A DNA stretch of 64,000 nucleotides from Pedobacter nyackensis (lineage in GTDB: Bacteria > Bacteroidota > Bacteroidia > Sphingobacteriales > Sphingobacteriaceae), in the NCBI RefSeq assembly GCF_900176505.1, contig NZ_FWYB01000004.1:1-64000 (forward strand), written 5' to 3'. Shown piece after piece: positions 63,705 through 64,000 of this stretch. The notes under the pieces are model-generated. The model was not told the DNA's origin, made no database searches, and was given only the letters and a program-made list of their open reading frames with translations. How positions within the stretch are numbered: position 1 is the stretch's first letter; each line of letters starts with the position of its first letter. The position numbers and the translations under genes were made by a program.

Positions 63705-64000
63705 ATGATCAAGATAAGAATGTTTATGGCTGCATGTTGTTTGTTAGGGACATCAGGTGTAGCAAATGCGCAAAATGCAGTAAAGATTGATAGCAATTAT
63801 GCCAATTACTATTACAAGCAAAGGGTGGAGTATTTTAATAAAATGCCCCATGTAAAGAATGAAATTGTTTTTTTAGGAAATAGCATTACTGAGCGCGGCG
63901 AATGGCAGGAAATTTTATCCGGTTATCGCTACCCGATTGTAAACCGTGGGGTAGGTGGAGATAATTCGTTCGGGATATTGGCCAGAATGGATGAGATACT
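63705..64000 (+). CDS. SGNH/GDSL hydrolase, tandem copy 2 (cut by window end)
   Basis: The visible 98 codons encode a signal peptide (ends VANAQ), then a sequence parallel to the upstream gene. VKIDSNYANYYYKQRVEYF corresponds to VEIDSSYANGHYLQRLEFF, and EIVFLGNSITERGEWQE carries the block I serine. Block II begins in VNRGVGGDNSFG. The start is at 63705; an in-frame ATG at 63693 overlaps the preceding gene. The remainder lies outside the window. The two genes are clearly a tandem duplication that has since diverged. Confidence 0.88.
   Translation, partial: MIKIRMFMAACCLLGTSGVANAQNAVKIDSNYANYYYKQRVEYFNKMPHVKNEIVFLGNSITERGEWQEILSGYRYPIVNRGVGGDNSFGILARMDEI

Noticed and set aside
1..64000. CRISPR array, tRNA, rRNA or prophage
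   Set aside because: No regularly spaced repeats, cloverleaf-like genes, ribosomal RNA or phage structural genes were seen on reading through; the only mobile element recognised is the IS110 copy.

Overview
The window looks like a chromosome segment of a Bacteroidota bacterium of the family Sphingobacteriaceae, most likely Pedobacter or a close relative. This is inferred from SusC/SusD pairs, a short primary sigma factor of about 286 residues, promoter boxes of the TTTG-N19/20-TAnnTTTG type, DUF4173, DUF5009 and DUF5017 proteins, a GAPDH with a long N-terminal extension, moderate-to-low GC content, and the near absence of Shine-Dalgarno sequences. No tRNA, rRNA or CRISPR array was seen.

Region 1 (1-2.1 kb) is a complete or near-complete IS110-family element inserted in a TonB-dependent receptor gene, of which only the 5' third remains here. 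The 240 bases upstream of the transposase fold on paper into two stem / internal-loop / hairpin modules. Their loop strands match the element's own target flank and ends, as expected of an IS110 bridge RNA.

Region 2 (2.2-22.2 kb) is mostly housekeeping: sucC, an operon of small membrane proteins with a winged-helix regulator, lolD with two small genes, an S41 and an M28 peptidase, gap, rpoD, a YegP-like protein, an MBL-fold hydrolase, lpdA, an Oar-like TonB receptor and a TauE/SafE permease. Many of the terminators and several -7/-33 promoters can be read directly.

Region 3 (22.3-64 kb, running off the end) is a large polysaccharide-utilisation locus for an N-acetylhexosamine-containing glycan. 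It has four SusC/SusD pairs, two paralogous ROK regulators on the minus strand, and three or four plus-strand transcription units. Unit A (23.9-35.1 kb) encodes a secreted alpha/alpha-barrel protein, a GlcNAc 2-epimerase-like enzyme, an FHS-type sugar permease, SusC/D and a Tat-type FAD oxidoreductase. Unit B (35.2-45.6 kb) encodes two SusC/D pairs and an SGNH hydrolase whose motifs are in circularly permuted order. Unit C (45.7-47.8 kb) encodes a CE1-like esterase and a secreted protein of unknown function. Unit D (49.1 kb to the end) encodes a GH20 hexosaminidase, a NAGPA-type phosphodiester glycosidase, a second FAD oxidoreductase, SusC/D, a DUF5017 lipoprotein, a NagX/HGSNAT-like membrane acyltransferase, an AmpG-like permease and two tandem SGNH esterases. 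Units A and C share a 27-base promoter block (24 of 27 identical).

Working model (inference): the esterases, GH20 and NAGPA-type enzymes trim a decorated HexNAc glycan at the surface and in the periplasm, SusC/D pairs import the pieces, the two permeases take sugars into the cytoplasm, the epimerase interconverts HexNAc, and the ROK proteins sense the sugar. No neuraminate lyase, nagA, nagB or kinase lies inside the window, so the exact sugar remains open.
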